Below are positions 12,447-24,306 of a stretch of DNA of 64,000 nucleotides, piece by piece. The first letter of the stretch is position 1, and every line of letters starts with the position of its first letter. The DNA comes from Rotaria macrura. Lineage: Eukaryota > Rotifera > Eurotatoria > Philodinida > Philodinidae. A program made the translations under genes and the position numbers. Below the pieces are notes generated by a model. The model was given only the letters and a program-made list of their open reading frames with translations, was not told the DNA's origin and made no database searches. The stretch is from positions 1 through 64,000 of the forward strand of contig OENT01000796.1 in assembly GCA_900239685.1 (NCBI GenBank). The letters run 5' to 3'.

Positions 12447-12761
12447 ATGCGTACGAAATTCGTTCTTGTTGTTGGTCTTCTAGCCGTCCTGTTTCTTTTC
12501 CACTTCAATACTGTTGTTGAGTCAACAATGCTTACACACAGTACTGAACAATGGGATGATTTAAGCTCAGAAGATTTCGATTTTGACAAACGCCTTGCCT
12601 CAGCCAAATTCGCTAGTGGACTGGGAAAACGTTTGGCGTCGGCTAAATTTGCTTCCGGTCTTGGAAAACGTTTGGCATCGGCTAAATTTGCATCCGGTCT
12701 TGGAAAACGACTGTCATCGGCTAAATTCGCGTCAGGCTTGGGCAAACGAAGTGTCAATTAA
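12447..12761 (+). CDS. Neuropeptide precursor, four FASGL-amide peptides
   Basis: A 104-residue precursor in one coding exon. The first ATG is at 12447; an upstream TTG in the same frame is not a plausible animal start. Residues 1-26 form a signal peptide (MRTKFVLVVGLLAVLFLFHF...), followed by an acidic spacer ending FDFDKR. Then come four tandem 13-residue units: LASAKFASGLGKR three times and LSSAKFASGLGKR once (bases 12594-12632, 12633-12671, 12672-12710, 12711-12749), ending SVN. Each unit gives a decapeptide whose Gly before KR is the amide donor, so the predicted product is L(A/S)SAKFASGL-amide. The units differ mainly at synonymous sites, a sign of selection on the peptide. Such peptides are released from secretory vesicles of neurons or gland cells, usually acting on GPCRs. 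FASGL-amide resembles the LASGLV-amide type of molluscs only loosely; I do not assign a family. AATAAA lies at 12989-12994. Confidence 0.92.
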   Translation: MRTKFVLVVGLLAVLFLFHFNTVVESTMLTHSTEQWDDLSSEDFDFDKRLASAKFASGLGKRLASAKFASGLGKRLASAKFASGLGKRLSSAKFASGLGKRSVN

Positions 12762-12831
12762 AACAACTAAGAAATATATCTATCTATTAAGTATCCATAT
12801 TCAAACAAACATATAAGCATATATGTAAACG

Positions 12832-12896
12832 TACACACACACACTTAACTTTTTCATCTTTCATCATCTTTACCTGTGTTTATGTGTGTGTGTGTA
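12832..12896 (+). repeat. CA/GT hairpin in the 3' UTR
   Basis: A tacacacacacac tract (12832-12844) is the exact reverse complement of gtgtgtgtgtgta (12884-12896), with a 39-base loop. It lies between the stop codon and the AATAAA of the FASGL-peptide gene, so the mRNA can form a 13-base-pair stem. Confidence 0.55.
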
Positions 12897-13736
12897 TGAA
12901 GTTTCTTTCACGCTCATGATGAAAACGATGTATAAGTATTATAGAACCATCAGATGGAAAATTTTCTCCAGTTTTAATTCACTATAGAAATAAAAAAATA
13001 CCAAAGAAACACTAATCTTGAATATTTATTTCATTGTATTGACACGCTTTAACTTGTATTTAGATGTATTATTATGTAATAATATCAAAGAGTGAAAGGT
13101 TAGACTTATGAGAGTTTTGTCTCTCGAACGTTCACAGTATCTGATGAGAGAACATATTTTATTTTCGTATTGCGAAATCTCAGTCACACATATCAGCTAT
13201 CCGTCACCAAAACAATAAAAAAAAGAAATTTTAATATTTGATCGTATCTCTCATATCTGATATGTCGTTAGAATAAACAATAATATCATTCATATCTTAT
13301 AAGAATATCATGATCTATATTAGAATTAAATATAAAATTTACAAGGTATCGTTTAGACTGATAAAGTTGAGAAGTATTTGCTTATATTAATCGTACGAAA
13401 GATGAAGATACATGAGTGTCGGTCAGTATTTCTAATTTTGATTTATCCATGAATAAATTCAATACCTTATTTATCGTATGTCGCGTTCGTATGATAAAAA
13501 TGATATGAAACTTTGAGGAGGTCATCGTCTCGTCTTCTTGACAGATACGTTTATGCATATTTTTCTTTTTTTATTTGATTGTATTCTTTTCGTATAAACG
13601 ATCATTATCCATACGTCGACGGTGAATTGAACCGGAACGGAGACGGTCAACAAGAAAAAACAAAGATCTGTCCAACAACACTTTTTCTCTCATCAATTTA
13701 TACATATCACTTTGTTCAATTGTATATCAAAACGCA

Positions 13737-15129
13737 ATGTCCTACCGCTACGTCTATCCGAATCAAGGAGGAGCCGTAAGTGCAGCTCCTGTTTCTGGTT
13801 ATGGTGTTAATCCAGGTTTAATGTCTGCTGGTTATCCAAATGGTATGACAGCAAATATGTACGATGATCGTCGACGACAGTATGGAAAATTTCTTCTACT
13901 CTTCTATCTATGGTTTTATGTTGTGTATTTTGATTCATAGATCATATTCACCGGGGTCATTTTCATCGGAAAGTGAAACTACTGATGACTATGAATATCG
14001 TGGACGAATGATTACACGTGACACTCGATGTCCACGCGATGTAGTGCGTGCACCAACTCCACCACCAATAATTAAACGAGTTGTTGAACGAGCTCCGACC
14101 CCTGAAGCACCTGTTATGGAACGAGTGTGTATTATAAAAGCAAAACAACAGAAAGAAAAAATCATAATTTTTTTATGTTCTTTTTTATTATTCGTAAGGT
14201 TATTATTCGACCGCAAGCTCAAGAAATTGTTGAACGTGTTATTGAACAACCACGTACACCACCACCACGTATAATTCAAAAAGAAATGCAAGAAGAAGCC
14301 CCACCACCTATTGTTCGAACACGGTAGATTCTCTGAACATGTGTTATAGTTGTAATTGAGTAAGCTTCTTATTTTCATCAGAGTAATCAAAGTCGATCGT
14401 CCACTTCATAGTGGTTACAGTCAATCAGGTTCACCATATAGTAATTCGTATAATAAGAGATTGCCATCCTGTTCAAATGGTGTCATTGACGGTAGTAATC
14501 CTTATCGAACTCATTCGATTCTAGGCTCTATAGGACGACCCGTTGCATATCAAAGTACAATTGATAACAATCCAAGTTTTTCATCGGCATCAAGTTTTGA
14601 ATACACCCCACCGGCACCAATGACATCAGCAGTTCCTCAGCAAACAATGATGATGATGCAAATGCCACATCAAACTCAACCTATTGGTGTTATGCAACAA
14701 CAAACACAGCCACAAGTACAACCAATTGGCGTTATGCAACAACAACCGCAACAACAAGTCCAACATATGGCCGTCATGCAACAACAACCACAACAACAAG
14801 TCCAACATATGGCCGTCATGCAACAACACCCTGTACAACAACAACAACAACAACAAATGATGTATCGGCCAGTACAACTGCAGCAAGCGATGCCACAATT
14901 GGCACATCAATCCATTCCACAATTATCATCTAATTACATGCCTCAAAATTTTATGTACCCAGCACATCCAGGAATGTCATTTGGTTATCGTCCAATGATG
15001 CAACAAGGTAGAATGATTCCAAGTGGTATGCCAATGATGACGGCTGGTAATACATTTGCTCCCCCAATAAGCAATTTCTCAAGTCAACCGCAAATGTTCA
15101 ATCCGATCTCACAACAACTCGTCTATTAA
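13737..15129 (+). CDS. Pro/Gln-rich low-complexity protein (four exons)
   Basis: Exons 13737-13879, 13941-14124, 14199-14323 and 14382-15129 join in frame to 399 residues; introns are 61, 74 and 58 bases. The N-terminus is MSYRYVYPNQGG. Exons 2 and 3 carry a repeated pattern of hydrophobic-basic residues followed by proline clusters: VVRAPTPPPIIKRVVERAPT, then VIIRPQAQEIVERVIEQPRT and PPPRIIQKE. Exon 4 is rich in Gln, Met, Pro and Ser and contains about 3.8 copies of a 14-residue unit (IGVMQQQPQQQVQH type, bases 14680-14841). No signal peptide, membrane segment or enzyme domain is seen. Val-Glu-Arg/Pro repeats of this kind occur in filament-like cytoskeletal proteins of several eukaryotes, but that is only a resemblance. 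An AATAAA is at 15246-15251. Confidence 0.75.
14680..14841 (+). repeat. 42-base coding tandem repeat
   Basis: Nearly four copies of a 42-base unit inside the last exon of the Pro/Gln-rich gene (14680-14721, 14722-14763, 14764-14805, 14806-14841 partial), each encoding (I/M)(G/A)VMQQQ followed by a Gln-rich tract. Copies 2 and 3 are closest to each other. Gln is mostly CAA. Confidence 0.85.
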
Positions 15130-15395
15130 ATAAAATCATTTTACACAAATCACATTATCATAAGCATTTTCTGTTGAACTATTCAGTCAGATAATAATTC
15201 GATTTCTTTGTGGATTTCATCATCATTCATTCAGTTGTTTAAAAGAATAAAATTTCATCGTTTATTTATCCGAGATAAATTCAGATAAGAAAATAGCATT
15301 TCTTTGTTGTAAATCCACGTTTTGATACTGAGAGTTCCTTATACATATAAATCATCCGATTAACTTATACAAGCATTAGACACATGCACACACAG

Positions 15396-15426
<31 letters not shown>

Positions 15427-18400
15427 TATACACTTATATTTATACATTATACTACGTTCATATACGTTGACGTATTCGTTGTTTTTTTATTACTTTATTG
15501 TCAGCTAATCTATCACAACTTCACGTATAGTAATATTATTTCTTTTGCGCATTTATGATTGATGATTGGCAACAAATCGAACATTTGTTCTTTATAGTGT
15601 TTTGAGTATAAAGAAAGCCATAGTGATTAAATGCAATACTTCATGAGAGTGTACCTACTTGTCTCATCTGTTATTCCAATTTGATAGTATATGCTGTGTA
15701 CAAATTATGAAAAAGATCTGCATCGATCTCTATTCGACAATATTTGTAGCATGCGTGAAGATATAATAACATAAATAAAAAATATGTTGATTGAAATCTA
15801 CATTTTGTATATGAACTCTCCGTATTAAAAAAAAAGAACATATCAATCGAGTGATACCCAAAAGAATAAAAATGCTTCATGCTTTGGATAAAGTAGAGTA
15901 CATTCTCTTATTCTTATAAAATTATTTTCTAATAGTTTTCAATGGTATTGATGAAATTTGAAGTGATAGAAAGTTTCTGAATCTACTTTTAACTTATTTT
16001 TTACTATCATATCAAGCATCTGATGTACATGTAGAAAATGATCTTAGTAGTTAATAGACGTTTATCACTGATAGAATGTAACCTAAAATTTCATATTTCA
16101 GAGGTTTGTTCGCAGACCATGCATGTTGACGATTTCAATAAGATGAATGAAGTTTGATAAAGGCGATTAGTAAACAAGTTAGAAATATCTAAATTCGATG
16201 TGCATCATTTTCTCGGAGAAGTTGAATCTGTTAGAATAAAGAATCAGTTTAGTTACAATAAATATTCCCTTTTGCATGATTCTCGCTTATTAATAGTAAT
16301 TATCATAGAGACTATTAAGTTTCATAAGAGTATGTCAAAGTTTAATTCTAACTATAACCAGCCCCTTGACAAGTATCAAATGAGAAATAAGCACATTTTC
16401 AATGACTTCTTGTTTTGTTTGTATGACATGTTATCGTGAAAAATTACTTCGACAAGTTCTTTGAAGATCTAGAGGCAACCTCACAGTGAATTAACAGATA
16501 TCTATTAGCGATGATCGAAGAAATGATGAGACATTATTTTTCAATCAACCGAACATTGAAAATTCTAATAAGTTTTGAATCAACGAAATAATAGAAAAGA
16601 AAAAAAACTAAAAAGATAATTTTACGAAAATTTGTCCTCCATTTAATTTTGATTCGAATCACATGATGTTCAATCATATTTTCTATGTTATACTTTGATT
16701 GCCATGAAAGTTGGTGTAATCTTTGTTAACTTACATGTATGAAAGTTCTCGATGAAATCCATTTCACTTCTACGTATGTATATATATATATATTTAGGAG
16801 GACTTGTCTAATATCTGTAATCAGTATGAAGCAGTCAAAATGTCTTTCTATCGTCTATGCATAATATAAAGTTGAATTAATACTATCGTATGAAGATTTC
16901 ATGGGAGGAGAAAGATTAGAGATGTTCAAATTTCAACTTGCTATGAATTTACAGGATGAAAAATAAAGCAAGATGTTTGTTGTGAACTTTCAAGTAATTA
17001 AAGATCAAGAGATTGATTAACTTTCTTCTCAACTAGATTACAGTTAATCTATTCAAATGTGTAAGATTCGATAAGAGACTCTTCTATGCAGGACATTCAG
17101 AGGATTCTACGGGGGACAAAAACTATGTTCTTGTTTTTCGCTTGTGAGAAAGGACAGTATTTTCGTCAATTTGATAATCAATATTCAACATTTCTTTTCT
17201 AAACCAATGTGATTGATTTACAAGTCAGTTGTAAATCTCATTTTCTTGCGTGGTACTTTTTTTGAAAATGGATCTATCTTTAAGCAACAACGACGAAACT
17301 TCTGAAAAGTGTACACTCTCCAAAAACACAAATATTCGTGATTGTTTCCCAAAACAAAATCCTCTTCAGCAAGAAGAATTTCGTGACATGTCACGCTAGT
17401 TTTATACTAAAGAGTTCTTAGATCCACAGTTATTTAAAAGAAACTACTATGCACAATGTCAAACTTTCTAATTTCACAGAATGTTAAAAAAAGACATGCT
17501 TTGTTTTTCTGATTTAAAAAAAGTCGAAAGCCAAGCCTCGATTTTCATTTCCTTTCCTGTCTTTGGACTAACGACAATACTAAAAAATTTTCCATTATTC
17601 GGATATTTTTAAATTCCGATGCTCTTCCTGTCAGGGTCGCTCCTGTGCATGATATTTAAATGCTACACTTAATGATCGACGTCATTAATAAGATTCTAAA
17701 GAAAGGATATATATATATTTATATTTGTATTGAATTCGAAGATTGTATTGCTGCTTTATCTTTGAAATTAGCTTGCACTAAGCAGTAAGGATCTACAATC
17801 ACTCATATTCAACTAGACATGCAATTGGACTCAACCGTCTGATTAGAGGATGCTGAATAGAGAGAATCAAACGCATGCGAACAAAACATAAATGTAGACT
17901 AGTATTGGGCGTATGATAGAAGAAATAGAATGGATGTAACATGAAAAGAAAACTTCACTTATGATCATCACTTTGTTGAATCATTAAAATCTTGGACAGA
18001 CTACATGTCATCCGATGGCATCGATGTGGGCACACCTTGTATAGATTGATCGGTGATGATTTGAAATATCTCTATTGACAAATATTGAACGCGTCGTTAA
18101 AAATGATATGAATCAAACAATGTACTATAGAAAATAATTAATAATGAAATCAATCATGGAAAAAATCTAGAGAAAAGATGCATTAATCAGCAGACTCTTG
18201 TCTATACACTTTGCTGACATTTTATATGAGACTATACAGTCAATTCACCATGATGTATTTTAAAATACACTCTCAAACAGACAGATTCATTCAATTGCTA
18301 AGTAATCATCAAAGGAAAAACTGTTTAAAATAAAGACAAAAATCGAATGTGATTTTCGAGAGACAATATGTTGGCTATCATCATTTGCACACGTGTGTCT

Positions 18401-21129
18401 TAGTTGGACATTGGTCTAATCAATTTTTAAGTGATACATGTTTGGACAAGATCTCGAACAAAGAACGAATATTTTCGTCTTCAATAGAGTTCTATTCTGA
18501 GTTTCTTCATAGTCTCTTGAGTACATCCAAATTCTTGCCATAATATTTCGTTATTGTAGTAAATAAAAAACAAGCAGTCATCAACAACAACATGATAAAG
18601 ATTGAATATTAAATTTAAAAATTTTGAATCTGTATTAATATCTTGTTATGCTCATTTGATTAAGACTAGAAACAATCTTCTATGTTTCATCAAATTTTAC
18701 GAGAAACATCAAAAGAAGATGTGTGTGATTTAGATGTTGATTAAATTTAAGTAACATACTGTAAGATCTTAATGGGTTCGAAAGAATGTTAAAATCAAAA
18801 TTTTTAAGTGTACAGAATTTTCTCATATCTGTCCGACTACCTATTGAATAAGACTTTTCAAAGATTAAGTTTCTCTACTAACAGGTATTCTATAAAGAAC
18901 CATCATATTCCTATTTGTGATTTTTCTCTTCCGTTTTAAATGTAATCGAACTTAGTCTTTTTATGAAAAGGTTTCCCATAGAAATTTCTATAAGGATGTA
19001 CTAATCGTACTTTTACATAATTTAGAAATAGAAAACTGTATGACATATTCCGAAAGTTCTAGAAGACTAGAGAAATGGTAAGATTTTTTTTCGCAAAAAC
19101 TATTACTTTTTTTCAAAAGATTATAATAACATTCAAATGTGTCCGAGCAATTTTTGAGATAGAAATGAGTGCACTAACTCTCGCCATACATACGAAAGTA
19201 TTTTTCAATTAGATATTCTATACAAAGCTTGTTACCTACAAAGTTAGTCGTAAAAATTCAACATGTGACTAAGCTCTACTTGTTTTCATACGAGTAAACA
19301 ATTATATAGCCAAATCCTTAAGTTGAAAAGAACTCTAAATATTGCATTTTAGTTGATTTACGAAGTTTTTCTTCAAGCTCATGAAACAATAGAATGGGAG
19401 AAAAATTTTCCCCATAATCAGAAAAAGATCATAAGTTTCTTGCACAACATACTTTCATGAGAATTCTTTCGGAACAGAATAGAAAGATAGAGTATGTGTC
19501 ATGAACTAATAAATTGTTACTAATTTTTTTCCATGTCTTATATACTCATCGAACGATAACAATAACCATGAAAAACTAATTCACATTTCTAGCGTCTTAT
19601 AGGACTTTCAGAACATATCAAACAGCTTTTTTTATGTCTACAATGTTTGAAAAAAACACGACTACTGTATTTGTGTTGAAAATTCAATAGCGAGTCTTTT
19701 TTATTAAAAAAACTAAGCTCGATTATAAGTAGACAGATTGGAAAAAATTGAAAATATCATGAGGGTAGTTCTCTATGGGGGACCTACTATAAACATGTGT
19801 AAATCTTTTGGATGAAACATACGCTCACGAGATTTTATTATGTAGAACTTAGATATATTAAAATCTGTTGTTACAGAGGTCAATAATATTATACTTTGCT
19901 ATGCCGCATCATCTCTCTTTTATCATTTCTTTCTTTCCATTATTGTTGGGAGGTCATCATGCACATGTATATGCATTCCACCTTATATTCTTTCTGTCTG
20001 CTTTAATTGTTGGATATGATCGTTCGATCTTTTTTCTATTTCGATGTGTAGTAGGTTCTTTATTCTCTACTATCTTCTAGTGAATTCCTTTAATTTCTAA
20101 CCTCTTATATATATATATACCCGTTGCTTGAAACAACAAAACAATGTAAAGATTTAATTGAGCAACCTGAACATAGTAAAAACGAGTACAAATCACAATG
20201 CAATCAAAGCGAAAGAAGATATAGATGGAATACATATGTATATATTATGATGACATTTCAACAATGATAGGAAGAAAAAAATGATAAAAGAGAGATAAAA
20301 CAACATAAGAACATATAAAATACAATAATCTACCGACAACTTTGTCAAGAAGGTCAGAAATTCATATTAGAGAAGTTGTATCTTTCTAAGATCTCATTGT
20401 CGCAAGAATACCATTTGGTATGGACTAAACAATTTAGTATGATCAATTAATGTCTATTTCTCATGGCGAATATTACAGTAAATCACACTTTTAAAGGTCT
20501 CTATTCTTCACACGATTCTATACGTTAATGTTATAATTCTGAAAGAATTGCTATGATGACTGGCAATAGACATTCAGTATCTACTGATACATGTGTAAGT
20601 CATAGTTCATCCATCATTATATACTAGCTCATATTTCCATTAAAACAATCTATTAACTATTGACAAAGTTTTAATTTCTATCGTGTCAATAAATAAGAAT
20701 ATATAATAAGTACAAAAACCTATTGCCCGTCGTCCTTCGGGGCAAAATTATTTCTTTCCATATAACAACTCTTCAAATTATTCTTTATCATGCAAATTTT
20801 TAATCTCACGTTATGTACATCGCAGTACGGGGAATATTCGGACTGCTGCCATCTATAGATGTCATCTTTATCGGACTATTTTAGACAACGAACCTGGTTT
20901 TCTTGATTAATTTTTGTCTTTATTGAAGTCTTGTGGAGAATCTTAAATCCTGAAAATGAAAATTTTCTCTGCCGCATTATTGAATTCATTGTGAGTGAAT
21001 TGTTCAACGAAACAATATGGTTACCAGTCAACAAGCACTGTTCATTGTTAACCATTTCTCTGTCTATTGAACTGTTGTCTGATCAGATTTTTCATCTCTA
21101 TTCTCATCTATCGATTGTCAATTTTCAAC
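15130..21129. other. Intergenic, no gene seen
   Basis: About 6 kb without a supportable gene. It contains an (AT)n microsatellite at 15396-15423 and short AT tracts near 16782 and 20108. Frames such as 15671-15880 (-), 16200-16439, 18349-18543 and 19868-20080 are chance frames of hydrophobic or mixed composition. The last 400 bases before 21130 are presumably the promoter and leader of the 14-3-3 gene. No tRNA B-box was found. Confidence 0.45.
15396..15423. repeat. AT microsatellite
   Basis: A run of about 14 AT dinucleotides. Confidence 0.9.
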
Positions 21130-22146
21130 ATGCCAAGTTCACGTGATGATGATGTTTATCAAGCTAAATTGGCTGAACAAGCCGAACGCTATGAAGGTAA
21201 ATAGAAAGAGGATTTTATTTTCGGAGCCTGGAAAATGACTTGATCATTATTAGAAATGGTTGAATCCATGAAAAAGGTCGCGAAAACAGATCAAGAATTA
21301 ACAGTTGAAGAACGTAATTTACTTTCTGTTGCTTACAAGAATTTAATTGGTGCACGACGTGCATCTTGGCGTATCATTACTAATATCGAAAGTAAAGAAG
21401 AAAACAAATCAGAAACAAGTAAAATGGCATTAATTAAAAAATATCGCTCTCAGGTTTGTTGCTGTTAATTTTTATTTTCATTAATAACATTTCGAATATA
21501 TGTTTAGGTTGAAAAAGAATTACGAGATATCTGTCAAGATATTCTTGATTTACTTGATAAAAGCCTTTTCCCAAATGCAGCATCGGGTGAAAGTAAAGTA
21601 TTTTACTTGAAAATGAAAGGTGATTATCATCGTTATAAAGCTGAATTTGCCACACAAGATGATCGTAAAGAAGCAGCTGAAAATTCTCTTATTGCATACA
21701 CGAAAGCTAATGATATTGCACAAAATGAATTACCACCAACACATCCCATACGACTTGGTTTAGCATTAAACTTTTCGGTATTCTACTATGAAATTTTGAA
21801 TACACCGGAACGCGCTTGCCGATTAGCTAAACAAGTAAGTTTCATGTCTGAATGTTTTATTCGATAGAAAAATAAAGTAGATATCATCATTGAATTCGTT
21901 GTTTTTCTCTTTCTATTTTTTAAGGCATTCGATGATGCAATTGCTGAATTAGATACTCTTAATGAAGATACGTACAAAGGTATGATTTTATCGATTTGCT
22001 ATATTTCTATTCACGGTTTGTTTTTAGATTCAACATTAATTATGCAACTTCTACGAGATAATCTAACCTTATGGACAACCGATATGCCAGGTGATATTGA
22101 TAATGCCCATAACGAAGTTCAAGATGTTGATGATGAACAAAAGTGA
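21130..22146 (+). CDS. YWHAE: 14-3-3 protein, epsilon class
   Basis: Five exons (21130-21196, 21254-21453, 21508-21834, 21925-21979, 22028-22146) encode 255 residues, the usual 14-3-3 length. 14-3-3 proteins are cytosolic dimers that bind phosphoserine/threonine motifs and control kinases, cell cycle and traffic. The binding groove residues are present: Lys51, Arg58, Arg131 and Tyr132. Both family signatures are intact ([19 protein letters not shown] near residue 43, and [19 protein letters not shown] near the C-terminus). YHRY before the AEF motif, the [15 protein letters not shown] segment and [16 protein letters not shown] match the epsilon class rather than zeta. The tail is short and acidic (DVDDEQK). 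Introns are 57, 54, 90 and 48 bases. The 3' UTR is long, with AATAAA at 22755-22760. Very sure of the family, fairly sure of the class. Confidence 0.97.
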
Positions 22147-22342
22147 TCGAAAACTTCCAAATGATTTATTATTCCAGGAAAATAAGAAAAAAAAAGCAAA
22201 CTTTCTAGAATCAAAGAAAAAAAAACTTTTCCTTCTTTTTGTCTTGTTTCAAAAACAAAAAATTAAATTTTTTCTTTCTCCTTTTGTTTCATTGATTGTA
22301 TTACAACCAATTCAAGAAATATATATATATATATATATGTAA

Positions 22343-22574
22343 GTGTGTGGATGTGTATTTGTATGACAATCTCTTCGTGTATGAGAATCGAATTTTCATC
22401 TTCTTTTTTTCGTTTTTGAATGAAATACAAATGACGAGTAGATATAAGTAGTCAGAAAAAAAAATGATTTTTTTCTTTCCTTTCACTTGTATACAAACTT
22501 GTCTAACTAACCTTATTTGTTTCTTGTTCTTTACCTTCGTATATCAAATGTCACACACACTCACATCCACACAC
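22343..22574 (+). repeat. Long-range stem in the 14-3-3 3' UTR
   Basis: gtgtgtggatgtg (22343-22355) is the exact reverse complement of cacatccacacac (22562-22574). Both lie between the stop codon and the poly(A) signal, just after an AT tract at about 22318-22338. Confidence 0.4.
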
Positions 22575-24270
22575 ACATTCCTTAATTCGTTAAACGGGCT
22601 CGTGTTCATTGTTTGTGTATGCTTAAAATTCAAAACTTTTGTCATCACGTATTGTTTGTATTCATGTGTTCTATACATATGCATATTATACATAGATGTG
22701 TCAATGTTCCCAACTATCAATACAATTCTTTTTTCGTTCTCTGTTTTTTATTTCAATAAAACATCTTCTTGAATATTTTATTGTGTAATCAAATAATACT
22801 AGTTTGAAAAACAAACAAACAAACAATGAAATAAAATAAAATAGATTTGGAATAGAAACATTGGACATCGACATATTCTACAGGTGAATATTCATTTGCA
22901 TGACAATTAAACTTCATTTTTATCATGTCTATTATTCAATAAGTAATACTCATGTTAGATTTCGTTACGATGAAGTTAATTTCAAAATCGATTATAGGAG
23001 AAATTGTTTTTCGAAATCGTGACATATTTTCAATCAACTTTTGATCAATATGACAGTGTAAAGATCCGCATATGTTTAAGTTATGTAACTACGCTTGTTG
23101 TCTAATCATGATCATTCTTTTTCATCTCATTCGGTCAACCATAATTTTTTTTTATCCAAATATCATTTATCCATTATAGAGTTTATTTTGACATGCAATC
23201 AAATAGCTTGTCAACATATGAGTCGTTGTCGAATGTTTAACGTCAAATATATTCTTTAGTTTCGATTTTGTTTCAATAACCAAAATATCCTAATCTTTCT
23301 TCAGTTGACAAAAAAAAAACAGATAAATGTCATACTTACATAAACTAATATTGTTTATCCGTAAGGTACTCCATCGTTTGAAGTAATAAAAAAGGCAGAA
23401 TGATTTACATGAAGTATCTGCTACTTTTCAACTTAAAAAGAATTCTTATCGAATGAATTATGTCTTCACTGGGTGTTTTTTAAACACTACACTTAAGAAA
23501 TACTCAATGTGTCTGATTACATAAAAGTTAAATAACACGTGTAACTTTTACTTTTTCTAAAAGAAAAACTTTCATAACAAAATACTAGCATTTTTTTTTA
23601 ATATTTAACTTGTATGTATGAATAAATGATGATCTACTACGTACATAATGTTATGATGATGACAAACTTTTGATTGTGACGCAACTCAAGTGTTATTTGA
23701 AAGAAAGAAAAAATGTATGATTGTTGTAGAAGTTGCTCTCGAATTTCGGTGCCATAGTAGACTAGGTACATCACAATGATGACAATCGATTGTTTTCTTT
23801 TATACAGTCAAACATCTCAAAATCTATTATGATCGCTAATAGTATTATTTTATATTATATCAATCATTCACAGAAGTAATAGATTGAAATGTAACTATTT
23901 GTGATTTCCTAGATAAATATGCCATTGAAAACCGTTACAATAAAGATTTTTTTTTCTCGTTTCAATAAAAAAGAACGAACAATTAAATACAGATGATTTT
24001 ACTTTCGTCATCAGATTTCTATCTATTTTATTGATATTCTAAGGCTCGTATATGATACTAACGCTACAGTAAAGGTCAAGTTATTTATTAATAATCAAAA
24101 TTGAAAATCTCAAAATTATCATTGATGATGACTTACGAAATAAGTTTCTCTAATCAATTTTTATCAGTCAAATCAATCTAATGCTATCATTCGAAATACG
24201 TATCGATACTCATTAGTTTTTTAAATTGTACATTTGATTTAATCTTTGACTCATCAAAGTCAGGCAGGCG

Positions 24271-24306
24271 TATAAAATTCAGATGGACACAGCGGCTGTT
24301 CAGTTC
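24271..24306 (+). promoter_or_regulatory. TATA plus initiator, no gene assigned
   Basis: TATAAAA at 24271-24277 is followed about 30 bases later by TCAGTT at 24300-24305, a spacing and initiator sequence typical of animal core promoters. Downstream I find only a weak 46-codon frame from 24388, so this may start a non-coding RNA or a distant 5' UTR exon. Confidence 0.35.

Noticed and set aside
12425..12757. Minus-strand open frame of 110 codons opposite the FASGL-peptide gene
   Set aside because: It stays open only because the 39-base coding repeat lacks stops in that frame; it has no signal or domain and reads as a shadow.
14626..14922. Minus-strand Leu-rich frame opposite the Gln repeats
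   Set aside because: Complement of CAA/CAG tracts; a low-complexity shadow.
19868..20080. Hydrophobic 70-codon frame
   Set aside because: Begins at a non-ATG codon and consists of Phe/Leu-rich AT-driven sequence.
22464..22772. 102-codon frame after the 14-3-3 gene
   Set aside because: Lies within the 14-3-3 3' UTR, between stop codon and poly(A) signal, with no coding features.
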